From assembly GCA_001603075.1 (NCBI GenBank), contig LVBB01000143.1, forward strand, positions 1 to 64,000: a DNA stretch of 64,000 nucleotides, read 5' to 3'. Position 1 is the stretch's first letter, and the number at the start of each line of letters is the position of its first letter. The stretch is from Phycisphaerales bacterium Planc_01 (lineage in GTDB: Bacteria; Planctomycetota; Phycisphaerae; Sedimentisphaerales; Anaerobacaceae). The notes below the pieces were generated by a model. The model did no database searches. It was given only the letters and a program-made list of their open reading frames with translations, and had not been told where the DNA came from. A program made the translations under genes and the position numbers. This document shows positions 50,150 to 58,655 of this stretch, piece by piece.

Positions 50150-52162
50150 TCAGGCGTCACTGGCGTGGCTGATGTAATGCCGCCGGCGAAAACTGCGCCA
50201 CAACCCCAGCACCAGGGCGACCAGCATGATCACGCCCGGGACCAGGCCCATGTTGAAACGCCGCAGGATGCTGCCCAAATGCTCGATGCGCTCCCGCCGT
50301 CGCGCGTTGACCTCGCGGAGCTGACGCTGGGCCTCGCGGATCTTCAGTTCCAACTGGCGTTTCTTCTCGATGATCGAGCTGCCGATCACCTCTTCCTGTT
50401 CCCCCGCCTGCCCCGATTCCACCAGGTTCCGAAGCTCCAGGTTGAAACCCTCGATCTGCGCGTTGATCAGCGCCACTTCATCGGCGGTCTCCCGTTCGGC
50501 CTGCTGCTCGATCTCGTCGACGACGGTGAAGGGCCGCTTGTAGTTGCCGCGCGACCGGATGGAGATCAGATCACCGGATCCGCTCAGGTCCTCGATCGTG
50601 TTCATCAACAGAGCGCTGTTGTCGCCGACGACCATCCTGCCGAACAGTGAATTCGCATAGGCCATCTGGTCGCTGAGGAAGTCCACATCGCTGAACACCG
50701 CCACCGCGCAGTCCGCCGACGCCTCGGTCAGTCCCGTGATCCGCTTCGTCACCCTCCTCGGCTCGTTGGGCTCGTCATCATCGTCATTCTCGGCGGCCTC
50801 CTCGGCTTCGACCTCGATCCCCTCGGGAAACGCGCTGCGAAAACGCCCGGTGACCAGATAGCCCATCGGGACCGGCTGCGTGCCGTCGAAGAACTTGGCC
50901 ATCAGCTTGTCGGGGTCGGGAAACATCAATTCAAACGAACTGCTGACGCTCCAACTGTTGCCCTTTTCCGTCGTCATGATCAGCGGTGTCCGGACGATCC
51001 CGTCGGGGCCGCGGTCCCCTCGATTCGGATCGGCGGCCTCCATCGGGCCGGCCGGAGAAACCTCCCGCAACACGCCCGCGAACAGCACACGAACCTCGTT
51101 GAGGTCGGCGGTGATGGCCTTCTCTTCGTTGAAGCACGGCGGCTTGAGCCCGAGGAATCCCATGATCGGCTGGGGCCGCTGGTTGGCCGTCAGCGGCGCC
51201 TCCAGCAGCAGCGACCGGTCGCCCGCAAAGGTGTTGGCCGGCATGGAGAGGCCCCACATCCGCATCAGGCGGTCGAGGTCGGAGCTCTGCTTTTCGGCCG
51301 TCATCTGCATGGGGCTTCGCTGCGGCCTGTCCACGATGCAATGCGGATCGACACAGACGATCGCTCTGCCGCCCTTGAGGACGAACTGATCGATGGCGAA
51401 CTGCGTCCGTTCGGGCAGGTCCTTCGGATGGATCACGATCAGGATGTCGACGTCGTTGATATCGGTGACGTCCGTCGGGACTTCGGTCACGTCATACTTC
51501 TGCCTGAGATGCTCGACGATCGTCCAGGCGGGCTTGGGCTGCTGGCCCTGCATCCGCATCATCTGGGCCATATAGCCCGTGACATCGTCGCCCATCACGG
51601 GCAGCGAGCTCATGATGCCCACCCGCGTCTTCTGGCGGGTGATGGCGGTGTCGATCAGGTAGCTGATGTCGTACTCGACGAAGTTCTGCCGATCGGGCGA
51701 GAAGAAGGGGATGGTCTTTTCCACACCGAACTGTGTCTGCACGGCCAGGCCGAAGAAGAAGCTCTCCTCCTCGGTGATGGGGAAACGCCGCAGGCCCAGC
51801 CGCAACGCCTGCTCTTCATCTTCCGAGAACGGCCGCGGATCGATCACCTGCAACTGGACCATCCCGTTCGAGGCGGCGACGTACTCGTCCAGCAGGGCCC
51901 GAACGAATTCGGAGTAGTTGTTGAAGTAGCGAATCTGATCGGGACCCTTCATCGCCGCGGTCTTGGCATAGAAGAACTTGATCTTGATCGGCTGATTGAG
52001 ACGGCCCAGAATGGCCTTGGTCCCGTCACTGAGCGTGTAGAGCTTCTGGTCGGTGACGTCCACCTTCCAGCGCCGACCGAGGTTCTGGCAGATACTGATC
52101 CCGCTGAAGGCAATGACCAGGACCAGGGCGGCCCCGACAATCGCACGTAGGGTCCGATTCAT
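50150..52162 (-). CDS. GldG-like ABC transporter auxiliary protein
   Basis: The 670-residue product has an N-terminal membrane helix (IVGAALVLVIAFSGISICQN) followed by KVDVTDQKLYTLSDGTKAIL, the standard start of GldG/ABC_transp_aux proteins. A large IFT52/GldG-type extracytoplasmic domain follows (TRVGIMSSLPVMGDD, DVDILIVIHPKDLPERTQFA, GGRAIVCVDPHC), then a coiled coil (about 570-630) and a closing membrane helix (PGVIMLVALVLGLWRSFRR). In Bacteroidetes GldG works with GldF and GldA in gliding; here there are no gliding genes, so another envelope function is likely. Its start overlaps the stop of the permease gene (TAATG). Confidence 0.85.
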   Translation of the reverse strand: MNRTLRAIVGAALVLVIAFSGISICQNLGRRWKVDVTDQKLYTLSDGTKAILGRLNQPIKIKFFYAKTAAMKGPDQIRYFNNYSEFVRALLDEYVAASNGMVQLQVIDPRPFSEDEEQALRLGLRRFPITEEESFFFGLAVQTQFGVEKTIPFFSPDRQNFVEYDISYLIDTAITRQKTRVGIMSSLPVMGDDVTGYMAQMMRMQGQQPKPAWTIVEHLRQKYDVTEVPTDVTDINDVDILIVIHPKDLPERTQFAIDQFVLKGGRAIVCVDPHCIVDRPQRSPMQMTAEKQSSDLDRLMRMWGLSMPANTFAGDRSLLLEAPLTANQRPQPIMGFLGLKPPCFNEEKAITADLNEVRVLFAGVLREVSPAGPMEAADPNRGDRGPDGIVRTPLIMTTEKGNSWSVSSSFELMFPDPDKLMAKFFDGTQPVPMGYLVTGRFRSAFPEGIEVEAEEAAENDDDDEPNEPRRVTKRITGLTEASADCAVAVFSDVDFLSDQMAYANSLFGRMVVGDNSALLMNTIEDLSGSGDLISIRSRGNYKRPFTVVDEIEQQAERETADEVALINAQIEGFNLELRNLVESGQAGEQEEVIGSSIIEKKRQLELKIREAQRQLREVNARRRERIEHLGSILRRFNMGLVPGVIMLVALVLGLWRSFRRRHYISHASDA

Positions 52163-52893
52163 TAGCTGGCCTTCCTTTCATCCAAGACGATCGCGCAGGC
52201 CGCGACCCAACCGGCAATCAGGAGAACGAAATAGGCAAGATCCTGAAATTGCAGGATGCCCCTCTGCATCGAGTCGAAATGCACCTGAAAACTCATGCCC
52301 TCCACCGCCGCGACCATACCGGGCGGCAGGAACGTCGAAACGTAGTTCAACGTCGTCGGCATTCCCGCGAACACCAGGACGGCGCAGGCGACCACGCTGA
52401 GCACGAAGGCGATCACCTGGTTCTTGCTCAGGGCCGAGAAGAAGCATCCGATCGCCAGGAACCCCCCCGCCATCAGGAACGCGCCGAGATAGCCGGTCAC
52501 GATCAGCCCGATGTCGGGGTTGCCCAGATAGCAGACGGTCACGACCAGCGGAAACGTCAGCGCCAGCGCGATCCCCAGAAACAGCCAGGCGGCGAAAAAC
52601 TTCGCCAGCACTGCCTGCACGATCGTGATCGGCAGCGTGAACAGAAGCTCGACGGACCCGACCTTGCGTTCTTCAGCCCACAGCCGCATGGCGGTCGATG
52701 GGACCATGAACACGAACAGCAGCGGAAGGTTCACGAAGAACGGCTTCAGGTCGGCCTGCCGGGCCTCATAGAACCCTTCTTTGAACGTCAGATAGCCCGA
52801 GAAGAACAGAAAGATGACGAGAAAGACATAAGCGAGAGGCGTCGTGAAGTAGCTTTTCAGCTCCCTCTTGAATACCGCCCAGAAACTGTTCAT
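52162..52893 (-). CDS. GldF-like ABC transporter permease (ABC-2 type)
   Basis: The 243-residue integral membrane protein has six predicted helices. It opens FWAVFKRELKSYFTTPLAYV, the GldF/NosY permease start. The helix following WAEERKVGSVELLFTLPITI and the closing SMQRGILQFQDLAYFVLLIA fit the ABC-2 permease family used by GldAFG-type systems. It is the membrane partner of the ATPase 79 bases upstream and the GldG-like protein overlapping downstream by one base. The transported substrate is unknown. Confidence 0.87.
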   Translation of the reverse strand: MNSFWAVFKRELKSYFTTPLAYVFLVIFLFFSGYLTFKEGFYEARQADLKPFFVNLPLLFVFMVPSTAMRLWAEERKVGSVELLFTLPITIVQAVLAKFFAAWLFLGIALALTFPLVVTVCYLGNPDIGLIVTGYLGAFLMAGGFLAIGCFFSALSKNQVIAFVLSVVACAVLVFAGMPTTLNYVSTFLPPGMVAAVEGMSFQVHFDSMQRGILQFQDLAYFVLLIAGWVAACAIVLDERKAS

Positions 52894-52972
52894 GTGGCAC
52901 TCCCGATAGCAGTGGTTGTCGATCGTTGATTCTTGCCAATCATTGTTCGTCCATCATCGCGATCCGACCGGC

Positions 52973-53692
52973 TCAGGCGCATTTGCTCCGGGTGATCTTG
53001 CGGAAGACCTCGTCGAGACTGGCGTGGTGTTTGTCCTTCAGCTCCTGGGGCGTCGAGTCCACCAGGACCTTGCCCCGGGCAACGATGATCGCGCGGGAAC
53101 AGACCGCCTCGACCTCTTCAAGGATGTGGGTCGAGATGATGATGCACTTGTCCTTGGCCATCGCGCCGATCAGTTTTCGGACCTCGTGCTTCTGGTTCGG
53201 ATCGAGGCCGTCGGTCGGCTCGTCGAGGATCAGCACGTCGGGGTCGTGGATCAGCGCCTGGGCCAGTCCGACCCGGCGTTTGTAGCCCTTCGACAGCGTC
53301 TCGATCGTCTGGTGGTACACCGAGTCGATCGCGCACATCGGCACGACGCGGTCCAATGCCTGCCTGCGTCTGCGTCCCTTGATCTGCCGTACGTCGCAGA
53401 TGAACTTCAGGAAGCCCCCCACCGTCATCTCCGGGTAGGCCGGCGAGTTCTCCGCCAGATAGCCCAGCGAGCGTCGCACCCCGATCGAATCGGTCAGGAT
53501 GTCGTTCCCGCAGACGCTGGCAGTGCCGCCGTCCGGCCGAATGTAACAGGTCAGCATGCGCATCGTGGTGGTCTTGCCCGCCCCGTTGGGGCCCAGCAGG
53601 CCGAGCACCTGCCCCTTGGCGGCGCTGAACGAAACCCCGTCCACCGCGACAACCGGCCCGAAACGCCGCCGAAGTCCTTTGACCTCTATCAT
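52973..53692 (-). CDS. GldA-like ABC transporter ATP-binding protein
   Basis: The start at 53692 (MIEVKGLRRRFGPVVAVDGV) has GGAG six bases upstream; a TTG at 53704 would lengthen it by four residues. The 239-residue ATPase has Walker A GPNGAGKTTTM, a Q-loop region, signature LSKGYKRRVGLAQAL and Walker B VLILDEPTDGLDP, all intact, followed by the H-loop IISTHILEE. It is the first gene of the minus-strand set ATPase, permease, GldG-like, DUF4340, MBL hydrolase. It energises the permease in the cytoplasm. Classification as GldA type rests on its partners as much as on its own sequence. Confidence 0.9.
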   Translation of the reverse strand: MIEVKGLRRRFGPVVAVDGVSFSAAKGQVLGLLGPNGAGKTTTMRMLTCYIRPDGGTASVCGNDILTDSIGVRRSLGYLAENSPAYPEMTVGGFLKFICDVRQIKGRRRRQALDRVVPMCAIDSVYHQTIETLSKGYKRRVGLAQALIHDPDVLILDEPTDGLDPNQKHEVRKLIGAMAKDKCIIISTHILEEVEAVCSRAIIVARGKVLVDSTPQELKDKHHASLDEVFRKITRSKCA

Positions 53693-53927
53693 GTCTGTCT
53701 CCAAAACTCAGGCATCGATTCCACCCCGGACGACCCGGCCTCCCCCCGTAGAAACAAAACGCATAAGTTGACGAAAAACCCCTTCGCCGTCAAGCCCGGC
53801 ACCCCAAAATAATCCCCATGCCAACGGCCGCAACAGACCGGCCCCCACAGACGCCGACCCCTGGCAACAAAATGCGCCATACGACGTCACGCCTGATTTG
53901 TTCGCCCCCGCCGCGCAGAGAATACCG

Positions 53928-54539
53928 TCAGAGCGCGATCTCGGACTTGAATACGATCACGGCTCGTCCTCCAACCTGGACCGTCTTGGGACGATCTTCG
54001 CCGACTTCTACAGTAACCTCCACTGTCCCCAGCCGTCCGATGGCTTCTCCTTGTTGGCCCTTGAATGCGAAACGGCGACCATCGTTCGGGACGAGGCGAT
54101 GCTGGCCGAGATGCGCTCCGAGTGGGCCGTTGGCGTTGCCTGTTACCGGGTCCTCCGGGATTCCGATGGCCGGTGCGAACATGCGGCCGTGGGACAGGAC
54201 CCCGCCGGAGCCGTCGGTCAGGACGAAGACAAAATAGCCGTTGCAGCGAATCTGTCGGCTGATCTCCGTCGCACGCACGCAGTGTGTGGCGATCGTGGCG
54301 TGACCGCACGACGGGACTTCGGTCGTGGGCGTGAAGAAGCGAACCCATACCTCATGATCGCTCGACGTGGGCGACAGAATAAAGGCCGTCTCGGAGTTGT
54401 TCATCTCCTGCGCGATCGCCTGCGTCTGCGTTTCGGCAAGTCCGTCGGCGTTGGGCACGACCCCGGCGGGATTCCCCCGAAACAGATTCTTCGTGAAGGA
54501 ATCCACCTGGTGCAGTCTGTAGTTCTTCGTCGTCGTAAT
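53928..54539 (-). pseudogene. PhzF-family isomerase gene with a large internal deletion and no normal start codon
   Basis: The frame encodes the PhzF N-terminal half (NYRLHQVDSFTKNLFRGNPA, the catalytic-Glu region EMNNSETAF, TEVPSCGHATIA). It then jumps to the C-terminal half (CNGYFVFVLTDGSG, FAPAIGIPEDPVTGNANGPL). In PhzF proteins the CGHAT and EDPVTG motifs are about 120 residues apart; here they are about 50 apart, so about 70 residues are missing in frame. No ATG, GTG or TTG stands at the expected start near 54530-54540, only ATT and ACG codons; an ATG at 54620 lies inside the upstream gene. The product is unlikely to fold as a normal PhzF. Confidence 0.7.
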
Positions 54540-54555
54540 TGTCCGTTCTGCCGAG

Positions 54556-55875
54556 CTACTTCTCGTGCTTCTTTTGCGTGCTCTCGTCGAGCAGGCGGAT
54601 CTTTTGGAGGACGAGGCCATAGTGGCTGCCGGGGGGCTTCTCCTGCATGACCTCGCCGCGCCAGTCCCGGGCGAAGTTGCCGGAGTAGCACAGCCACGCG
54701 GTGCGGCCGTCGGCGCTGATGAACTTCGTCGGGATGTTCAGGAAGTAGCCCTGCTCGCCAAAGTTCTTCATGTAGGTCACCAGCCGCCAGGGGCCGGGGA
54801 TTCGCTGGGCCTCCAGGATGTACGAATTCATTCTGGCGCAGGTGGGCCAGCCGTCGGTGACGCACATCAGATACCGCTTGAGCGGCGCGTTGTACGTGAC
54901 GGTAACGCAGCCGCAGTTGTTGTTCCAGTCAATCAGCGGCGTGATCCTGCCGAAGTCCCGTGTCCAGATCGGCGATCCGCCCACATCGTGACCTGCAAAG
55001 AATTCATATTTCGACGCGTCGTTAATGTTCTGCATGTTCGGCGTGACACGCAGCAGATAGATCTGGTCGCCACTGATCCAACTGAGGTTGCCGAACCGCG
55101 GCTTGGGATCGGGCTCGGGAGCGCCGTGGGCGACGAGGTAGGCCTTGCCGTCGGGCGAATGCTCCATGTTCTTGCCGAAATCGACGAAGTGCGGCGAGCC
55201 GATCTTGACCGGGTATCCCCACATTCCGGTCTCGGCGAAGAGGGGCGTGTCCGGCGTGTGCGGCGTGTCCGTCCAGGTCCTGCCCAAATCCGTCGAGATG
55301 CGAAATCCGACGAACGGTCCCAGCCAGGGCCAGTTGAAGGCCTGATCGCCATACCGCACGATGCCGTCGGGAGCCAGGCAATACGTGCCGTAGTACCAGA
55401 CACCGTTGTGGACGAGACTGCCGCAGGGGTAGCGGCCCCGGTAGGGGGAGGCATCGCCCTTGGTAAGGCCCAGGCTGACGATCCTGAGGTTCAGCGGATC
55501 GTCGCCGATCAGCACCGCCTGGCCCGTCGTCGCATCCGGTCCGACGCCGCTGTTGGAGTTCTCGCGGGTGCCGTCCTCGCGGGGCGTTGAGCCATCCGTC
55601 CAGGGCGAGTACAAATTCCCGTCAGACGCCCAGCTCGGATACCAAGTATCGGCGACGTGGTAGTCGCTGTGCACACCCAGGAACGCAACGCCGACGATGT
55701 CCTTCGACGGCTCGAACGGACAATCTGCCGGCGGCTGCGATGGCCACACAAACGGTTCGAAATGCGTGCCGTCTTGCACAGCAGTATTCGCCCATGTGGC
55801 GGTCGCGAACACTGCAACCAGCGTAGCGACAAGCGATACACGCCACGCAGGTTTGAACAGAGCATGCATCCTCAT
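54556..55875 (-). CDS. Exported beta-propeller-like protein (DUF4185-type), function unknown
   Basis: The 439-residue product has a signal peptide (VSLVATLVAVFATATWA). The mature part is rich in aromatic and Gly-Asp turns typical of a five-bladed propeller: VGVAFLGVHSDYHVADTWYP, SWASDGNLYSPWTDG, NGVWYYGTYCLAPDG, STDLGRTW (an Asp-box-like turn) and NNCGCVTVTYNAPLKRYLMC. This resembles DUF4185 and sialidase-like or GH43-like propellers, yet I cannot assign catalytic residues. GGGAGG lies five bases before the ATG at 55875. It probably acts outside the cell on glycans. Its 3' end is followed 16 bases later by the damaged phzF. Confidence 0.65.
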   Translation of the reverse strand: MRMHALFKPAWRVSLVATLVAVFATATWANTAVQDGTHFEPFVWPSQPPADCPFEPSKDIVGVAFLGVHSDYHVADTWYPSWASDGNLYSPWTDGSTPREDGTRENSNSGVGPDATTGQAVLIGDDPLNLRIVSLGLTKGDASPYRGRYPCGSLVHNGVWYYGTYCLAPDGIVRYGDQAFNWPWLGPFVGFRISTDLGRTWTDTPHTPDTPLFAETGMWGYPVKIGSPHFVDFGKNMEHSPDGKAYLVAHGAPEPDPKPRFGNLSWISGDQIYLLRVTPNMQNINDASKYEFFAGHDVGGSPIWTRDFGRITPLIDWNNNCGCVTVTYNAPLKRYLMCVTDGWPTCARMNSYILEAQRIPGPWRLVTYMKNFGEQGYFLNIPTKFISADGRTAWLCYSGNFARDWRGEVMQEKPPGSHYGLVLQKIRLLDESTQKKHEK

Positions 55876-55937
55876 GCTGTCCTCCCAGTATCCAACACAA
55901 TGCGATTGCCACGCCGTCGACCCGCCGGTTATCTGCG

Positions 55938-56861
55938 TCAGGCGAAGAGGGCTTCGACGAAGGTGGCGGGGTCGAACTCGGCGATGTCGGCGGGCTTTTC
56001 GCCCAGGCCGACGAACTTAACCGGGATGTCGAGCTGGTCCTTGATGGCGATGACGATGCCGCCCCGGGCGGTGCCGTCGAGCTTGGCCAGGAAGATGCCG
56101 GTGACGTTGATCGCCTCAGTGAACAGTTGCGCCTGCGAGATGGCGTTCTGTCCGGTGGTCCCGTCGAGGACGAGCAGCACCTCGTGCGGGGCGTCGGGGA
56201 TCTTGCGCGTCACGACGTCGCGGATCTTGGTGAGTTGGACCATGAGGTCCTTCTTGGTGTGCAGCCGGCCGGCCGTGTCGAGGATCAGCACGTCGGCGTC
56301 GCGAGCGACGGCGGCCTCACAGGCGTCGAAGGCGACGGCCGCCGGATCGCTGCCGGACTGGTGCTTGACGATCTGGACGCCGATCCGCTCGGCCCAGATG
56401 CTCAACTGCTCGACCGCCGCGGCCCGGAACGTGTCGCAGGCGGCGACGATCACCTTCTTGCCGCTCTTGTGCAGGATGTACGCCAGCTTGGCGATGCTGG
56501 TGGTCTTGCCGGTGCCGTTGACGCCGGCCACGAGGATCACGGTCGGCCCGCCGGGGGCCACGTGCAGTTGCCGGTCCTGATCGGGCCAGTAGCTCTTGAT
56601 GTGCTCCTTGAGGAACGGAATGACCTCCTCGGAGTTGGAGATCTTGCGGGCGCGATAGGCCTCGCGCAGCTCGCGGATGAGCTTTTCCGTGGTCTCGACG
56701 CCGATATCGTCGCGGATGAGCGTCTCTTCGAGTTCGTCGAGCAGGTCGTCGTCGATCTTTCGGCCGAGGCTCAGCACCGTCGAAAGCGAGCTGGCGATCT
56801 TGCTGCGGGTCTTGCCCAGCCGCTCCTTCAAGAAGTCGGCGGTCTTCGAGAATATGCCCAT
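55938..56861 (-). CDS. ftsY: Signal recognition particle receptor FtsY
   Basis: The 307-residue GTPase has only the conserved NG part: the N domain four-helix bundle (LDELEETLIRDDIGVETTEK), then G1 GVNGTGKTTSIAKLA, the insertion-box region DTFRAAAVEQLSIWAERIG, G3 DTAGRLHTKKDLM, and the closing LDGTARGG and FVGLGEKPADIAEFDP. The acidic A domain of E. coli FtsY is absent, which is common. It docks SRP-ribosome complexes at the membrane. AGGAAG lies five bases before the ATG. It is convergent in orientation with nothing and divergent from dnaA, 393 bases away. Confidence 0.96.
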   Translation of the reverse strand: MGIFSKTADFLKERLGKTRSKIASSLSTVLSLGRKIDDDLLDELEETLIRDDIGVETTEKLIRELREAYRARKISNSEEVIPFLKEHIKSYWPDQDRQLHVAPGGPTVILVAGVNGTGKTTSIAKLAYILHKSGKKVIVAACDTFRAAAVEQLSIWAERIGVQIVKHQSGSDPAAVAFDACEAAVARDADVLILDTAGRLHTKKDLMVQLTKIRDVVTRKIPDAPHEVLLVLDGTTGQNAISQAQLFTEAINVTGIFLAKLDGTARGGIVIAIKDQLDIPVKFVGLGEKPADIAEFDPATFVEALFA

Positions 56862-57028
56862 AGTGTCTTCCTATCGCATGAGAGTCTGGGTACTTTTCGC
56901 GCCGATGGTATCGTCATTCGGTGGAAATGCAAGCGTCCGGCGGGCAAATCGGGTGAATCGCCTCCCGACGTCCGTCGGGCCGGAGGACGCGCCGGGCATT
57001 TTGCCGGTTCGCCCAGGCCGCTTTTTCT

Positions 57029-57057
57029 TTGACAGACGCCGCGCCGACAGATAAAGT
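57029..57057 (+). promoter_or_regulatory. Predicted promoter of dnaA
   Basis: A perfect TTGACA at 57029-57034 and TAAAGT at 57052-57057 are 17 bases apart. Transcription would start about 190 bases before the TTG start codon at 57255. Confidence 0.55.
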
Positions 57058-57242
57058 CGCACTCTCGTTTTGCGTCCCACATATCCCAGGGGCTGGGCTC
57101 GTTCACGGGGGGCATTGCCTTGTTTCTCGAATCCGGATACTGTGGCCCATGGCGTTGAGCGTTTCAGCGGTTTTCAACATGGTCGGTGGGCGGCGAAGTG
57201 CACCCAATGGCGATGACGCGGTTTCCGGGAGCGCCGTCGCAC

Positions 57243-57248
57243 AGGAGG
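57243..57248 (+). promoter_or_regulatory. Perfect ribosome site that fixes a TTG start for dnaA
   Basis: AGGAGG at 57243-57248 lies six bases before TTG at 57255. No comparable site precedes the upstream in-frame ATG at 57207 or GTG at 57186. Confidence 0.6.
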
Positions 57249-57254
57249 CAGGCG

Positions 57255-58577
57255 TTGTCGGCACATGAGGTGGCAAACATCTTTACGGATATCGTCGCGC
57301 GGGCCCGCGCGACGGACCCGGCCAACGCGCGCAAGTGGTTCGACGATCTGACCGTGGTGCGCTTCGACGGCGGCTCGATCGCCATCGGCTGTCCCGACGA
57401 ATCGAACGTTCGCTTCCTCGATGCGCACTGCCGGTCGAGTTTCACGCGGGCGGCCCAGCAGATCACCGGGCACCTGGTGACGGTGGACTTTGTCGTCGGC
57501 ACCGCCGATCAGCCCGCCGAGACGGAGTACGTTGCGCGAGGCGGTCCGGCCCTGCATCCGGACTACACATTCGAGAATTTCGTCGTCGGGCCGAGCAACC
57601 GCCTGGCCCACGCCAGTTGCATGGCGATCAGCCAGTCGCTGGGCCAGACGTACAATCCGCTGTTTCTCTACGGCAGTGCCGGGCTGGGCAAGACCCACCT
57701 GCTGCACGCCGTCTGCCACGAGGTGCAGCGACGCATCCACGGTTCGGTGATCCAGTTGCTCAGTTGCGAGGATTTTGTCAACCGATTCATCCGCGCCATC
57801 GAGCAAGGCAGTATCACGGGGTTCCACAGCCAGTTCCGAACGGTCGATGCCCTGGTCATCGACGACATCCAGTTCCTGCGCGAGCGGGAGCAGAGCCAGG
57901 AGGAATTCTTCCACACGTTCAACGCGATCTATAACAGCGGCAAGCAGATCATCCTCAGCGCCGACAGTCCACCCAACGAGATTCCTTCGATCGAGGCACG
58001 GCTGATCAGCCGGTTCAACTGGGGCCTGGTCGCGCGGATCGATCCGCCCAGCTATGAGACGCGCATCGCCATTGTACAGAAGAAAGCGCACCTGCGCGGC
58101 CTGGAAATCAGCGACGAGATCGCCGAGTACATTGCCCGCCAGGTCCAGGCCAACATCCGCGAGCTCGAAGGCGCGCTGACGACGATCTACGCGCTGGCCA
58201 CGACGCTCGGCGAGCCGGTCGATCTGCGGCTGGCCCAGACCGCGCTGGAAGGCCAGATCAAGCTGGCGACCAAACACATCAGCATCACCGACATCATCGA
58301 CGTGGTGACGGACCACTTCGACGTCCGCCTGACCGATCTTCAGAGCAAGCGGCGCAGCCAGAGCATCACCGTGCCGCGACAAATCTGCATGTACCTGGCG
58401 CGCAACCTCACGAGGCACAGCCTCGAAGAGATCGGTGGCCATCTCGGCGGCCGGGACCACACCACGGTGATGCACGCATGCAGCAAGATCACCGAGGCGC
58501 AGCAATCCGACCCGCAGATGCAGGCGCTGCTGAGCGAGCTGACCAAGCGCGTCACGCAAGGCCAGCAGGTCACCTGA
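57255..58577 (+). CDS. dnaA: Chromosomal replication initiator DnaA
   Basis: The 440-residue protein (from the TTG start) has domain I (SAHEVANIFTDIVARARATD), a short linker, and domain III AAA+ ATPase with YTFENFVVGPSNRLAHA, Walker A GSAGLGKTHLLHA and Walker B ALVIDDIQFL. Domain IV ends with the DnaA signature GGRDHTTVMHACSKI. All ATPase and DNA-binding motifs are present. The TTG start is favoured by a perfect AGGAGG; earlier in-frame starts give an unusual 23-residue Pro/His/Arg leader. dnaN, recF and gyrB are not neighbours, and I saw no DnaA-box cluster nearby, so this is probably not the replication origin. Confidence 0.95.
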   Translation: MSAHEVANIFTDIVARARATDPANARKWFDDLTVVRFDGGSIAIGCPDESNVRFLDAHCRSSFTRAAQQITGHLVTVDFVVGTADQPAETEYVARGGPALHPDYTFENFVVGPSNRLAHASCMAISQSLGQTYNPLFLYGSAGLGKTHLLHAVCHEVQRRIHGSVIQLLSCEDFVNRFIRAIEQGSITGFHSQFRTVDALVIDDIQFLREREQSQEEFFHTFNAIYNSGKQIILSADSPPNEIPSIEARLISRFNWGLVARIDPPSYETRIAIVQKKAHLRGLEISDEIAEYIARQVQANIRELEGALTTIYALATTLGEPVDLRLAQTALEGQIKLATKHISITDIIDVVTDHFDVRLTDLQSKRRSQSITVPRQICMYLARNLTRHSLEEIGGHLGGRDHTTVMHACSKITEAQQSDPQMQALLSELTKRVTQGQQVT

Positions 58578-58655
58578 CCGACTCGTCGCGTGTGTCGGCG
58601 GAGAAGAGCGAGGAGCATCCGAAGCCCTGATGCGGATTCATGCCGGGCACCACGG

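Noticed and set aside
53769-53794. TTGACG/CGTCAA inverted repeat upstream of the ABC operon
   Set aside because: A six-base stem with a 14-base loop is too short to support an operator or terminator call, and spacing for a promoter is poor.
56862-57254. Possible replication origin next to dnaA
   Set aside because: I saw no run of TTATCCACA-like boxes and no AT-rich unwinding stretch; dnaN and gyrB are not adjacent.
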